Assembly (NCBI GenBank): GCA_012932865.1
Contig: SAXG01000009.1
Location: 481,163 to 545,162, forward strand
Direction: 5' to 3'
DNA length: 64,000 nt
DNA from: Amylostereum areolatum
Taxonomy: Eukaryota; Basidiomycota; Agaricomycetes; Russulales; Stereaceae
Positions within the stretch are counted from its first letter, which is position 1, and each line of letters opens with the position of its first letter. This document shows positions 24,370-35,445 of this stretch, in pieces. The notes below the pieces were generated by a model. The model did not search any database. It was given only the letters and a program-made list of their open reading frames with translations, and had not been told where the DNA came from. The position numbers and the translations under genes were made by a program.

Positions 24370-25330
24370 ACCCCTCGAGACCTTTCTCCTGCCTGAGCTG
24401 TTGCTCGTCACTCAGCCACTGCTACCTGCTTCATTTCGGTGAGGGCACGGACGACGAGCTTGCCTCAGTCGTAGCGTTTGGGTCTTCTTCCCACGCCCGC
24501 TCCTTGCTGTTCTCATTCGGCATCGACGTAGACGCTCTGGGTGTCGGTGCGTTGTGAATCGGTTGAATCGGCTGCGAAGGTTGCCCCTGTGTTTGTGCTG
24601 GGTGCTGGGTGAATGGCGGTCCCAGTGGCGGCATGCCTCCCTGCCATACGGATGGGACTGGCACCCCGTCCTGCGGGACAGACTTGATCTCCATGCCTGC
24701 CCCCGCCAGCATGTTCGTAAGATGGTAGATGGACAACCGCATCTTGTTCAGGTCGAGGATGTAGCGCCCTTGCGCGGCGTACTGGCGCTGGTATCGCGTC
24801 TGGCCGATCTAAAACGCAGACGGGTTAGCGAACCCGCTCATAAAGCGATAGCCTAGACAAGATCGACAAACCATCATGATAACCTTCGGCAAAAACTGCT
24901 CGCCTTGCAACAAGCAAATGAACCTCGCAAGCTCCGAGTCAACCTGCTCAACAAGCGCAAGCAGCCTGTTGAACGTCTCCGCGTATTCGACTACCTCGTG
25001 CTCCGCGATCTGAATGGATTGCTGTTTGCCAAACTCTGCAGAAGAAGAAAACAAGCCCGATCAGTTCCTCGTCTCGGCAAAGTAGAAAATGTCGAACGCG
25101 CATAACGAATGAACACATACCGTTGGTGGCTAACTAGTGTTGCTTCATTCGCTCGATCGCGATTGTAACTTTCTTCACATTGTCAGGGTGCAATCGCATC
25201 GTGCGCTGCTCCGCAGTGATTCCTAGCGGGCGCGGTCCTGCTCCTGCTCCTGCCACCATCGGCTTGTTGTTCTGCGCGATCTGACCCGGTGCACCAGACA
25301 TACTCGCCTGGCCGAGTCCACCCATACCGA
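24370..25330 (-). pseudogene. ARID copy C: 5'-truncated, recently duplicated tail of copy E
   Basis: Nearly identical to the 3' part of copy E, introns included (compare 24720-25110 with 32030-32420). Homology begins abruptly near 25325, inside the glycine-rich MGGLGQASMSGAPGQ segment, and covers the C-terminal modules GITAEQRTMRLHPDNVKKV and EYAETFNRLLALVEQVDSEL. The entire N-terminus and ARID domain are missing. An in-frame TAG replaces the tryptophan codon after KQH (copy E: KQQW), and the Pro/Ala-rich region is shortened to the point that only a remnant (NATTEASSSSVPSPK) is left. It cannot make a functional family member. High intron identity implies a recent segmental duplication. Confidence 0.85.
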
Positions 25331-25578
25331 TGGAGGCACTCCAACGATCCGGCCGCCCCGTTAGTCAATCAGGCCTGCGGCGCCGCCAACAGCCAGGCTG
25401 TTTTACCTCACAGAACAGGTTCTCCTGTTGCAATACTTACGGAGTGTATTTATATATACATACTATACCCTATCCTACGCCTTTTCCTGTTATCGGATGA
25501 AGGTGACGAGAAGTGAACACCGTCGCGCTCGACGAGCTTGAGCTTCGGCATGTGCCGAGCCTCGGAAAGTGTCGACTC

Positions 25579-26774
25579 TGTCGAGACGCGCTTTTTTATT
25601 TATTTTTATTGCTTTTTGCAAAGATCTTGGCGCGGCCCGGTTTTTCTCGCGCGCGCGCGCGCGCGAGCGAGAGCTCAAGTATATATACGAGTATTTTTAT
25701 ATCTCGGGATCTAAGCAGCGGGGACGCAAGGGGACAATCGGGGCGTGTTCAGGTCGTAAATACGAAGAGAATGGTGTAAAGATATCACGGAAATCCATGC
25801 AAGAATGGGCTGTAAAAATCATTTGGCCTTTTAGTTGCTCTTCAACTTTGTCCCCGCCTCTGGCGGGCCTCTAACGACCTAGATTGAATATTGGAGCCAG
25901 ATATTATCGTTTGGAGAGGTTTGGAGTGTGCTGCTAGTATGCATTGTGAGTACGGACACCGCGGATGGGTGTAGCGAGACAACAGACTCGGGAACGGGGT
26001 GTCGCCGCGTGAATTGTGTGAGCGCGTGAACTTGGCTGATGCCAATTGAACCTTCCGTACTCCCACCACCCCCTGCCCCCGCCGCAAAACCTCTGGCGTC
26101 TCCGTTTACCCACTCTATCATCCCAGACCAAGGAATAGTACCCGCCACACACAAGTTGAGTAGAGTACATATGTGATGAGCTGATAGCAACGGACGAGAT
26201 TGAGGGATCCAATCCACTGGCATTTGGTGAGCATGTCATACTCTTTCCATTCCACACATCCTCCCTCTCAACTTCGTCTAAAATCACTTCGTTTCGTAAT
26301 GGAATTCGCTTCCTTCTCATCCAACCTGTTTTTTCTAGGTCTTATCATTACTCTACCTCGACATACTACATGAGAAACCTACACCCTTGTGGTGCCGCGT
26401 CCCCCAATGTTCCCCTTCAAGTTTCACCTACAATGCTTGTCCTCATCCGTCGTCTTTACTTCCCAGAAGACATATCTCCAGTCCATCAGTTGCCTCGGGC
26501 CATTGGAGTTCATGAGAGTGTTGGAAGGGGCTAGAAAGTGAGAGTGATTTCTGGTACTTGTCCTGCATGTATTTCCGTGATATATCTACACCATTCTCTT
26601 CGTATTTACGACCTGAACACACCCCAATTGTCCCATTGTGTCCCCGTTGCTTAGATCCCGAGATATAAAAATACTCGTATATATACTTGAGCTCTCGCTC
26701 GCGCGCGCGCGCGCGAGAAAAACCGGGCCGCGCCAAGATCTTTGCAAAAAGCAATAAGTACATGTCGAGACGCG
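25579..26774. mobile_element. Non-autonomous transposon with long inverted ends (Mutator-like candidate)
   Basis: Two arms of about 200 bases are inverted copies: 25606-25805 and 26563-26757. Shared features include TTATTGCTTTTTGCAAAG, a CG-alternating run, and AAATACGAAGAGAATGG. The 12-mer TGTCGAGACGCG lies immediately outside on both sides in direct orientation (25579-25590 and 26763-26774), which fits a target duplication. Long terminal inverted repeats with a 9-12 base duplication are typical of Mutator-like elements. The 750-base interior has no transposase frame. The very ends of the two arms differ (poly-T on the left, GTACA on the right), so class assignment is tentative. Confidence 0.65.
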
Positions 26775-26830
26775 TTCCCAAAGAATCCCAATGGGAAGCT
26801 CTACTATAGTCTCGTTCCCGCCGTTAGATA

Positions 26831-26940
26831 GCGAGTTGTGCAGGGCTTTTTCAACGGGGAACGAGGGATATATAGGATGATGAATACGAGATGACACAAT
26901 CACACTTGACTCACCCTCGAAAAACCCCTGCACAACTCGC
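26831..26940. mobile_element. Small TA-flanked MITE
   Basis: A 110-base element whose ends are inverted copies (GCGAGTTGTGCAGGG at 26831-26845, its complement at 26926-26940; one mismatch, then TTTTT) and which is flanked by TA on both sides. No coding capacity. It lies 56 bases from the preceding long-arm element. Confidence 0.65.
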
Positions 26941-27205
26941 TAACGAGTCCTCGCGTCGCCGGTTTGAGTAGAACGTCTGGAACCGAGACTAGGGAAGCTC
27001 TAGTCCACGGTGACCGGATGGCGGAATGATGTAAGTTGAGGAAAACATGGAGGTGACGTTACAAGGGAAATGCGAACAAATGGAAACGCTTCATTGAAGT
27101 ATGTACTGTAAGCCTTTACTGCTTCACAGCAGTAGCAACATTATACCAACACAGCTAGCCCGGCATAGTTTCTAGGCAGGACACAGATAATACGGCATCT
27201 CAACG

Positions 27206-29463
27206 TCATTGACCTTCAGAGTAAGTACGCAGCGGGTAGTACCCCCAAACTTCCCCTATGCAGGCTATTCCTGTGCCCACGCGCATATCCGTCCCCTGCA
27301 CAAACGATGCGGTTGTGGTTGTAATGGGATCGGGCGCTGGCGGCGCCGTCACGGGTATTTCGATGTAAGAGTCAAACATACTGCGCCAGACAGAATCCTC
27401 ATTGGCCTCTGGCAGGATCCCGTCTGCTATCTGTTCCACGCTCTCCGACTTGCTCCGCTTCGGCGAGAGCATCAACGACGTGCTCGTCTCGGTAGCGAAA
27501 TTTGCTTCCTCTTCTCGCGGCCGTTTCTTGTTGTTTTCGAACAGCGAGGTAGATATAGACGCACTCGGCGTCAGCGCAATCTGTAGCGGCGCCGCGTTCG
27601 CTGCTAGGGACTTGGTCGGTGCGGGAGGCGCCGTGTTGATCGGCTTGCGGCGACGATCACATTTTTGTCTGGACGACGGTGAGGATACCGGAGGACTATT
27701 GAGGCTTGAGAGCACGGACAGTACAGATGGTGGTATCGGCGAACGTGCCAGGGCCCAGGCGGCGGCAGCGGAACTCGTTTGCGCGATGGGAGGAGTCCTT
27801 TTCTGCCCTTCCTCGAACACCGGCGGTGGTACTGGGGCGCTGGGAGGCGGAGAGGTGGGACTTTGCTGTGCGAGCGAAAGTTGAGCCTCGTTCTGCAGAA
27901 TAAACTTAGGTTGCATCTCTGCGCCTACAATGATGTAGGTTAAGTACTGGATGAACGATCCCATCTTGTACAAGTCGAGGATGTAGCGGTTGTGAACGGC
28001 CTGTTGACGTTGGTGCCACGTCAAGCTGGTCTGAAACATGAACATTTAGCTAACCCGCTTCCCGAGTGACACGCGATGGACACACCATCATGACGACGTT
28101 TTGCAGGACCTGTTCAACCTGTTCGGTCCAGGACCAAGCAGATAATTTTCGTGAGATTCGAGTCCACCTGGTAGGCCAGCGTAAGCAACCTCTGGTAGGT
28201 TTCCGGGTACGCCGGGTTCTGGGGCCCCGCAGGCGCAAATGGAATATCAGGATACGTGCTGAACACTGTCCAAGCAAGCCCCAATCAGCTCGATCGTTCC
28301 ATTTTCAACAAGAAGAAAACAACGCACCCTCCTCGTTTGACCACCCTTGCTTCGCCCGCTCGATTTCCTTCTCTACGTTCTCGGGGTGTAATCGCATTGG
28401 GCGCTCTGCTTCTGTCCCAGCCACTGGCACGCTCGGTCCTGGATAACACATCCCGATGACCTCCACGTTCTGGCTGATTGTGCCCGTTCGGTTAAGTCTA
28501 TCTATGTCTATGCTGCACATTGCCTGTAGAGGAAAAGTAGAAAAACACGGGCTCCAGGTGTCATCGACTCCAAACATCTGAGCGCCGAAATGCTGCTGAT
28601 CGAGCGCGTGTGCGAGGTCGTGAGCGAAGCTCGAAGGCTGCAGCTGGGATGTCTCGTTGTAGGTCTGAGTGTTTTGCGTCATGCCGATCTGATCCTGGGC
28701 TGAGGTTGCCTTGAAGAAGGTAAAAGTGTTCTCCAGGGTCTCCTGCGTCTCGGGAATGGGCACGATAGCTACAGGGATGTTGTCTGGTCCGAGGGGTATG
28801 CTGAGCGAGGTCTGGAATGGCGACTGCTGTTGCGAATGTTGCTGTTGTGCGCTGTACTGATACTCGGTCTGTTGATCCTCGTTCGAGGGGATCACGCTCG
28901 AAGGCGGATGTCGTTGCTGAACTGGGAACATGTCTTGCAGTTGGCTCCGACGTTGGGCGTTCATGTACCATAACTGCTGATACACCTGGTCGAACGCCGC
29001 CAGATACCGGTCGTAGACGCATTGCAGCCGGGTCGCCACCGAGGGGCTGCAATGTGGACCTTCAGGGAAGTGGAAGTCGATCCATCCCATACGCCCGCCG
29101 ATGAGCGACCATGCATCGTTCTCTGTAACCTGTGGATGAGATCCAATCAGAACGGACGTCCTCGCAAGCCACATGCAACGGAAGACTTACCATGGCTGAC
29201 CCACCGAGGTCGGCAACGGCAAAATGCAACTGAGCGAGTACTATCTGGCGGTCGTCAATCATGAGGTCGCCGTCGTCTACCTCGATGTTCTTCTTGATAG
29301 CAAAGGCAGACCACATGAGCCCGAAGTGAGCCTCAGGCAAGGGGGGAGCGAGGAGTTGTACCATCTGTGTTTCGTTGGCCGCTATTAACCACTGGCCACA
29401 TAGCTGCGGCGAAAACCCTACCTGCTCGATGGGCTGATTCTCCGTGGTCTCGGAAGTAGGCAT
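27206..29463 (-). CDS. ARID-domain SWI1-like protein, array copy D (short N-terminus)
   Basis: Start taken at ATG 29463 (MPTSETTENQ). It lacks the glutamine-rich N-terminal module of copies B and E. ARID is split by an intron near 29130-29190: FGLMWSAFAIKKNIEVDD, IVLAQLHFAVADLGG, then DAWSLIGGRMGWIDF and LQCVYDRYLAAFDQVYQQ. A Q/S-rich spacer follows, then one C-terminal module (RLHPENVEKEIERAKQGW; PAYPETYQRLLTLAYQVDSN; WHQRQQAVHNRYILDLYKM) and a Ser/Pro-rich tail with a basic patch (KKRPREEEANF) and SLMLSPKRSKSE. One extra base at AA 28116-28117 shifts LVLDRTG out of frame with EQVLQNVVMMV. The most diverged copy; DNA binding is inferred from ARID. Confidence 0.65.
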
Positions 29464-30758
29464 GTGAGCGTCGAGGAAGAAAGGACAAGATGGGTGAACA
29501 CAAGCCGTTTGGTCGTTGTACTTATACCCACACACCCAAAGAGCAGCCACGAGGCAATCCAGTTGGACGTAGGTATTTTTATACCATCCACCTGGATGGA
29601 ACGGAGCGCCCCGCATCTAGTGGTCGAGCGCTGTCGCCTGGTGCTCTCGCGTCCCGGTCTTTGAATGACAGAACGATGTTATGATTGTAAGATGTTTGAC
29701 CCGCAGTCGCCAGGCGGTGGACTTGCAGATGCGCGCTTGCTTCAGAGAAAATCATCCATGGCAGGCGGAGGCAGAAAAGGAAGAAACTACGTTCGCGAAG
29801 TTCAGATTCCCGCTGTACGAGAGAGGAAGAGAATCTCACCTTTGAAAATTGTCGTTCTCGACTTCCTGCCAGCCGGGGCCAGCCGGGCGCCCATCCACGC
29901 CCTATTGAATGAAAACGCCCTGAGAGTCGTCAACAAAAAGTGGCAGTCAGCGCGCTGTCAGCTACACCCGCAAACCACAGCCTGCACCCCCAATGTCCTT
30001 ACGCGCCGGTCGCCGACCGCGGAGGATTTCAAGCCGATATCGATAGCAAACCAAACAACAAAAATAACAAGTACACAGAGCGGACGGAGGGGATCATCAC
30101 GAGAGGTCGAGAGGGAAAGTCGCCAGTCAGCAGTCGCAGAGTAAGAAGCAGAAGGATATAAACATCCGAACCAGGCGGGAGGGCAACCAAAAAAGGGGGA
30201 CAGTAGGGCACATTAGAAGGTGGAAGTGGGTGGGGGGACGATGGGGGATGAGATCTCGAGTAAACAAACAAGCAAAGGTAGAAGCAAGGCGCTATCGGGA
30301 ACACGGGCAGGAAGGGGAAGAGGAAGAGAATATAGGATACGCGAATAAAGCGCGAGACGGCGCGCACGAGAAGGGGGCTAGATCCACGAGAAACACCGAG
30401 GAGAGGAGGAGAGGGACCATGTAATTTAGGGAGAAGAGCGTACCGTAGAGAGATGGAGAGAGAAAATAAGTCAGAGCAGGCGGCCGAGCAGATGGTGGAA
30501 AGATGAGGGGTAGGGAGAGCATGGGGTGTAAGGATGAGGGTGGGGGAACGGGGGATGTAAGACGCAGGTAGCACGCGAGTGTAGATAGGGTAGGAGGTAG
30601 GGCGTAGGGGGTAAGGGGTAGGGAGAGCGACGACCGGGGGGTAAGGAAGGAAGGGAGGGGGATAGGGCGGGCCAAGATGGATGGAGACCAAGAGCGCGAA
30701 GAGATACACCAAGCAAACCCGCACAACATCAGCAGCAGCAGCGAAGCAACAACAGCGC
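29464..30758. other. Gap between copies D and E
   Basis: About 1.3 kb. The right half (30150-30720) is strongly purine-rich on the plus strand and looks like the 3' untranslated region of copy E. A 297-codon minus-strand frame (30029-30922) across it is compositional and overlaps the end of copy E in another frame, so I do not treat it as a gene. Confidence 0.45.
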
Positions 30759-32706
30759 CTATGAAGTGGAGATCGCCCACGGCTGGTCCGACGTCGGCAT
30801 CGCGCCGTCCCACTTCCACGCCGAGCCCTGGTAATACGGCGCCTCGCCGCCGTCGATCTCCTGCCACACGCCAACGTGCAGCGGATCCTCGCCGTACTCG
30901 TTGCCCATGCCCATCCCGCCATTGATCATGCCCCCGCCCATCTTCGCATGCGCGTCCCCCCCAAGCATCGGAGACGACATCGTGCCATGCGCAGCGCCCT
31001 CAGGCTCGGACCCCGACTCCGGACTTGGGTTCGTGCTCCCGGGGATAAGGTCGGGCGTCGGCGGTGCCTTCGCCGCGTCCTCGTCGATGGCGTATGACGA
31101 GAAGTCGAAGAACTCGCCGAGCGGATCGGTCGGGGACAGCGGCTCGGAGAGCAGGCTGCTTCCCGCGGACGGACCCGCGCCGAAGTTCAGCGCCGAGTCC
31201 ATGTCGTACGACGACGTAGGTGCACACGCGTCCAGGACGGCGTTGATCTCCTCCAGCACCTTTGCGTCGTCGCCCTCGCCGTGGAACTGCGCAAGCAACG
31301 CCGCATACCGGTCCACGAACGCCGCCGCGTCCTCGTCCGTCTGGATCCCGTCCGCCTCCTCCTGCCTGCGCTTCTGCTCGTCGCTCGGCGGGCCTTCCCA
31401 CTCCGACTTGCTCCGTTTCGGCGAGGGCACCGACGAGCTCGCCTCGGTCGTGGCGTTCGAGTCCTCTTCCCGCGCCCGCTTCTTGCTGCTCTCGCTTGGC
31501 GTCGACGCAGACGCGCTGGGTGTCGGCGCGTTCTGGGGAGTGGTTGCGTTCGCCAGAGGCTCGGACGGCTGAGTGGGCGCGGCAGCAGCGGCTTTGAGCG
31601 ACTTGCGGCGGGGGATAGGTTTCGGCTTGGGTTTCGTCGAAACCTTGGGCGACTTGGGCGTCTGCGGGGATGGTGCGGGCACGGAAGGAGTAGCAGCCTG
31701 GGCGGGTGGAGATGACGCGGAAGGGGCAGGTGGTGGCGTAGGCGAAGACGCCGAGCCTGAGGCGGCGGCGGAGCTCGCTTGCGCGACTGAGGAGGTCTTT
31801 TTGTGTCCCGCTTTAGGCGCAGCGGCCTGTCTTGAGGGTGCGGTGGCGTTGGACGGCGGAGGGTGCTGGATCTGTTGTGAAGGTTGACCCTGCGTTTGTG
31901 CTGGGTGCTGTGTGAATGGCGCTCCCAGTGGCGGCACGCCTCCCGGTGCGGCCGGGACTGGGACCCCGTCCCGCGGTACAGACCTGATCGGCATGCCTGC
32001 GCCCGCCAGCATATTCGTGAGATGCTGGATGAACAATCGCATCTTGTTCAGGTCGAGGATGTAGCGCCCTTGCGCGGCGTACTGGCGCTGGTATCGCGTC
32101 TGGCCGATCTAAAACGCAGACGGGTTAGCGAACCCGCTATAAAGCGAGTAGAGACAAGATCGACAAACCATCATGATAACCTTCGGCAAAAACTGCTCGC
32201 CGTTCAACAAGCAGATGAACCTCGCAAGGTCTGTGTCAACCCTGCTCAACAAGCGCAAGCAGCCTGTTGAACGTCTCTGCGTATTCGACTACCTCGTGCT
32301 CCGCGATCTGAATGGGGGGTTGCTTGCCAAACTCTGCAGAAGAAGAAAACAAGCCCGATCAGTTCCTCGTCCCAACAAAGTAGAAAACGTCGAACGCGCA
32401 TAACGAATGAACACATACCGTTGTTGGTTAACCACTGTTGCTTCACTCGCTCGATCGCCATTGTGGCTTTCTTCACATTGTCAGGGTGCAATCGCATCGC
32501 GCGCTGCTCCGCAGTGATTCCTAGCGGACGCGGTCCTGCTCCTGCTCCTGCCACCATCGGCATGTTGTTCTGCGCGATCTGACCCGGTGCACCAGACATG
32601 CTCGCCTGGCCGAGTCCACCCATATTCATGCCGCCCATTGAATGCGGCGCGTTCCCAGAACGCGGTGGGCTCTGTCCGTTGGTCATGAACATCGGGCCAC
32701 CGCCAG

Positions 32707-32750
<44 letters not shown>

Positions 32751-33656
32751 TGCTGCTGTTGTTGCTGGTTGAGCATGTGCGCACGCTGCTGTTGCAACTG
32801 CTGCTGTCCCTGCAAGCTCATCTGTTGGGCGAGCCGGTTCTGCATGGTGGCGGCGTCGGCGGCGTTTGAGTTCTGCGTGAGTTTCTCGCGGAACGAGTTT
32901 TGGCTCTGCGCCATGCTGAGAAGGTGCTCTCGGTTCGCCTCGACGAGGGCGATGATGTGCTCCTGGGTACCCCGCGCACGCAACATGGCCTCGGATACGC
33001 CGGCACTCGCGATGAGCACATTGATCACGTCTGGAGGGAGGTTGGACAACGACGTGGTCTGCGGCTGCTGTGGCTGCTGTTGCGCATTGTGCTGCTGGTC
33101 CTCATTCGAGGGGCCGCCGTTGGCGAGTTGCTGCTGCTGCTGCTGTTGCGCCTGCTGCTGTTGGTGCGCCTGCAGCATCTTCTGCAGCTGACCAGAACGT
33201 TGAGCGTTGACGTACCATTGACGATGGTACGTCTGGTCGAACGCCGCAACGAAGCGCGTATAGACGTGCTGGAGTCCGTTCCGCCGCCATTGGCGCACAA
33301 CGCGGTCCCTCACTGGAGTTGAAGTTCACCCACCCCATACGTCCCTCCCACCAGCGGCCACAAATCCTTCTGCATGACCTGTAGGTAAAGACGCTTGATC
33401 AGATCGTATGTCCGCATCCGCATGCGACAAGAAACTTACCGCGTTGACGCCGCCGAGGAGGGCGACAGCCGTGTGAAGCTGGGCGAGCGATATCCTGCGG
33501 CCATCGATGACGAGCAAGCTATCGTCCACCGTGATGTTGTTGGCGGTTGCGAAATTCGTCCAGGCAGGCATGAAACGACTTTCAGGTAAAGGAGGGACGG
33601 GAACTTTGCTCTGCAAAATCTGCAGCTGCTGCATTTGCATCTGCTGCTGCTGATGT

Positions 33657-33700
<44 letters not shown>

Positions 33701-35445
33701 GCTGCTGTTGCTGTTGTTGTTGTTGTTGCTGCTGCTGCTGCTGCTGTTGCTGCTGTTGCTGCTGTTGTTGTTGTTGCTGCATGACATCATTCAGCGCCCC
33801 GCTGTTCATGTGCGGCGACATATGCACGGGATTCGGCGTATGGGATGGGCCAGGACCTCCCATCTGCTGGGGTGTCGGGATAGTGCGCGGAGGAGCGGTG
33901 GACTGACGGCCGTTGTTCAGTTGCTGTTGCGCACGCATGAGTGGGCTGTTGTGCGCCTCCCGGGGGATAGGTTTCGGCGTCACGTGCGGATTCGTAAAGT
34001 AGTCCCCCGCCTTCCCCTTCCAACGCAAGAACTCGGGATTTGTACGCCCATCGCGTAGATGTTGTACTGGGGGTGCTTGTGACAGTTGTCTGTGAGCGAA
34101 ACGGTCAGCATTCGCGCAATGTACTCGAGCCTGATGAGGAACGCACCCGTTGACCATGACGAGAGATCCCTCCTCCCGCCGTTTCATGATGGCCGTTTGG
34201 AGGGATCCTAGAATGGCCTTCTCCTGCTCCATTTTCACCAACAGCTGCTCTTTGGGGTATGCTGCCGCGAGTGGATTGTTACCCTTCGCGAGGGCCGTCT
34301 GGACATTCTGCAGAGTGCGCTCGTCGTTCGTGATGCTCTGTTTGAGGGCGTAATAAGTCTGGAAGAGTTGCTGGTTCGAGATCTCAGCCATATGGTTCAG
34401 CATACGTCCTGCATCGATGCCTCCGGGACCCATGCCTGCGCCAGCTACGGGCAGGGTGATGGCTGCGGGTTGGCCCATCGTGGCAGGTTGGAATACACCA
34501 GAGGTCTGGGTCTGTATCATGCCACCGACCTGAGCGCCAACGCCGGGTTGCTGGTGGTTCTGTATGGGAAGACGGGCGTTGAGCTGGGATGGTTGGTGAA
34601 GCTGCTGGCCGGCGCGATTGACAAGAGCCACCTGGCGAGCGAGCTCGGGCTGAACCTGAGCGCGTTCGAGAGCCTGCATGAATGCGGCGTTTGTTGGATT
34701 CGCATTGCGAGACATGTTGAGCGCGCTCATGCCGTTCTGGACATAGTTGGGTGGCAAGCCCTGATTCTGAGCTTGATCGTGGAAGCCCTGGGAGGTTGAT
34801 TGTTGAAGGGCGCCGGCCATACCGTTGTTCATGCTGTTCATCTGAGACTGATGGTGCGCCAGTTGATTCATACGACTGTTGCGTAAGAACTCCATCATTT
34901 GCTGTAGGGGAAGGAGGTTAGAATGGCGACGAGGGGCGGACGACGGAGAAGGAAGACGCGGCCGAAGCTCGCTCGGATTGGGCGCCACTGCTGACTAAGC
35001 GTGCGCTCAAGGAGGCTGAGAGGGGTCCTGGTCGCCGACCCACTGCAGACATCGAGCAAATGACGCGGAGTATATGGCAGGTGAGAAAGACGAGAGTATA
35101 TGCGGGTGTGACGTCAAGGCAGGAGGGGGGACAGGATTGAGGGGAACGATGGGCGAGGAGAAGCGGTAGAGACAATGGAGAGAAGACGGCTGGTTGAGAA
35201 AAACGAGAACGTACTTGGGAATGAGCAGCCCCACCGCCGTTGATCATCTCTCCGTTGGCCCTGTGAGTCTGAGAGAGCTGGTTCCACATCCGCTGAGTTT
35301 CTTGGTTATTGGGGATTCCGCCTATAGGGCCGGAGGGGTTTACGCCCTGCGGCTGTGGTTGCTGCTGCTGAGCAGACTGAGAGAGGAGGGACTGATTATA
35401 GTTCTGGGGGAAGCTGGGATAGCCGTTAGGGATACGATCGGCCAT
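30759..35445 (-). CDS. ARID-domain SWI1-like protein, array copy E (fullest copy, likely parent)
   Basis: About 1350 residues in roughly six exons. Exon 1 (35215-35445) starts MADRIPNGYPSFPQNYN; a 313-base intron follows; exon 2 starts at 34901 (QMMEFLRNSRMNQLAHH). Then come NQQLFQTYYALKQSITNDER, NPEFLRWKGKAGDYF, a polyglutamine tract, ARID (FMPAWTNFATANNITVDD; ISLAQLHTAVALLGG; DLWPLVGG; LQHVYTRFVAAFDQTYH), a second polyglutamine tract, one C-terminal module and an acidic, proline/alanine-rich tail ending QPWAISTS. Compared with copies B and C there are four single extra bases: 33699-33700, 33341-33345, 33275 and 32240-32242. Two fall inside ARID. Since this is otherwise the most complete copy, sequence error is as likely as inactivation. 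A SWI/SNF subunit role is inferred from ARID plus low-complexity architecture. Confidence 0.75.
32707..32766 (-). repeat. CAG/CAA polyglutamine tract 2 of copy E
   Basis: About twenty glutamine codons, mostly CAG with some CAA on the coding (minus) strand, between LNQ and AGGGPMFM of copy E. Likely length-variable. Confidence 0.85.
33615..33780 (-). repeat. CAG/CAA polyglutamine tract 1 of copy E
   Basis: A run of about fifty codons, nearly all glutamine (CAG and CAA, with one histidine and a few methionines) upstream of the ARID domain. One extra T at 33699-33700 throws the tract into a polyalanine frame that then terminates; the conserved KVPVPPLPESRF downstream is read in the glutamine frame. 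Confidence 0.85.

Noticed and set aside
30029..30922. 297-codon minus-strand frame rich in Leu, Pro, Ser and Tyr
   Set aside because: Compositional: the plus strand is purine-rich, and the frame overlaps the end of ARID copy E in a different frame.
32707..33780. Poly-leucine and poly-cysteine plus-strand frames over CTG repeats
   Set aside because: Antisense reading of the polyglutamine tracts of copy E.
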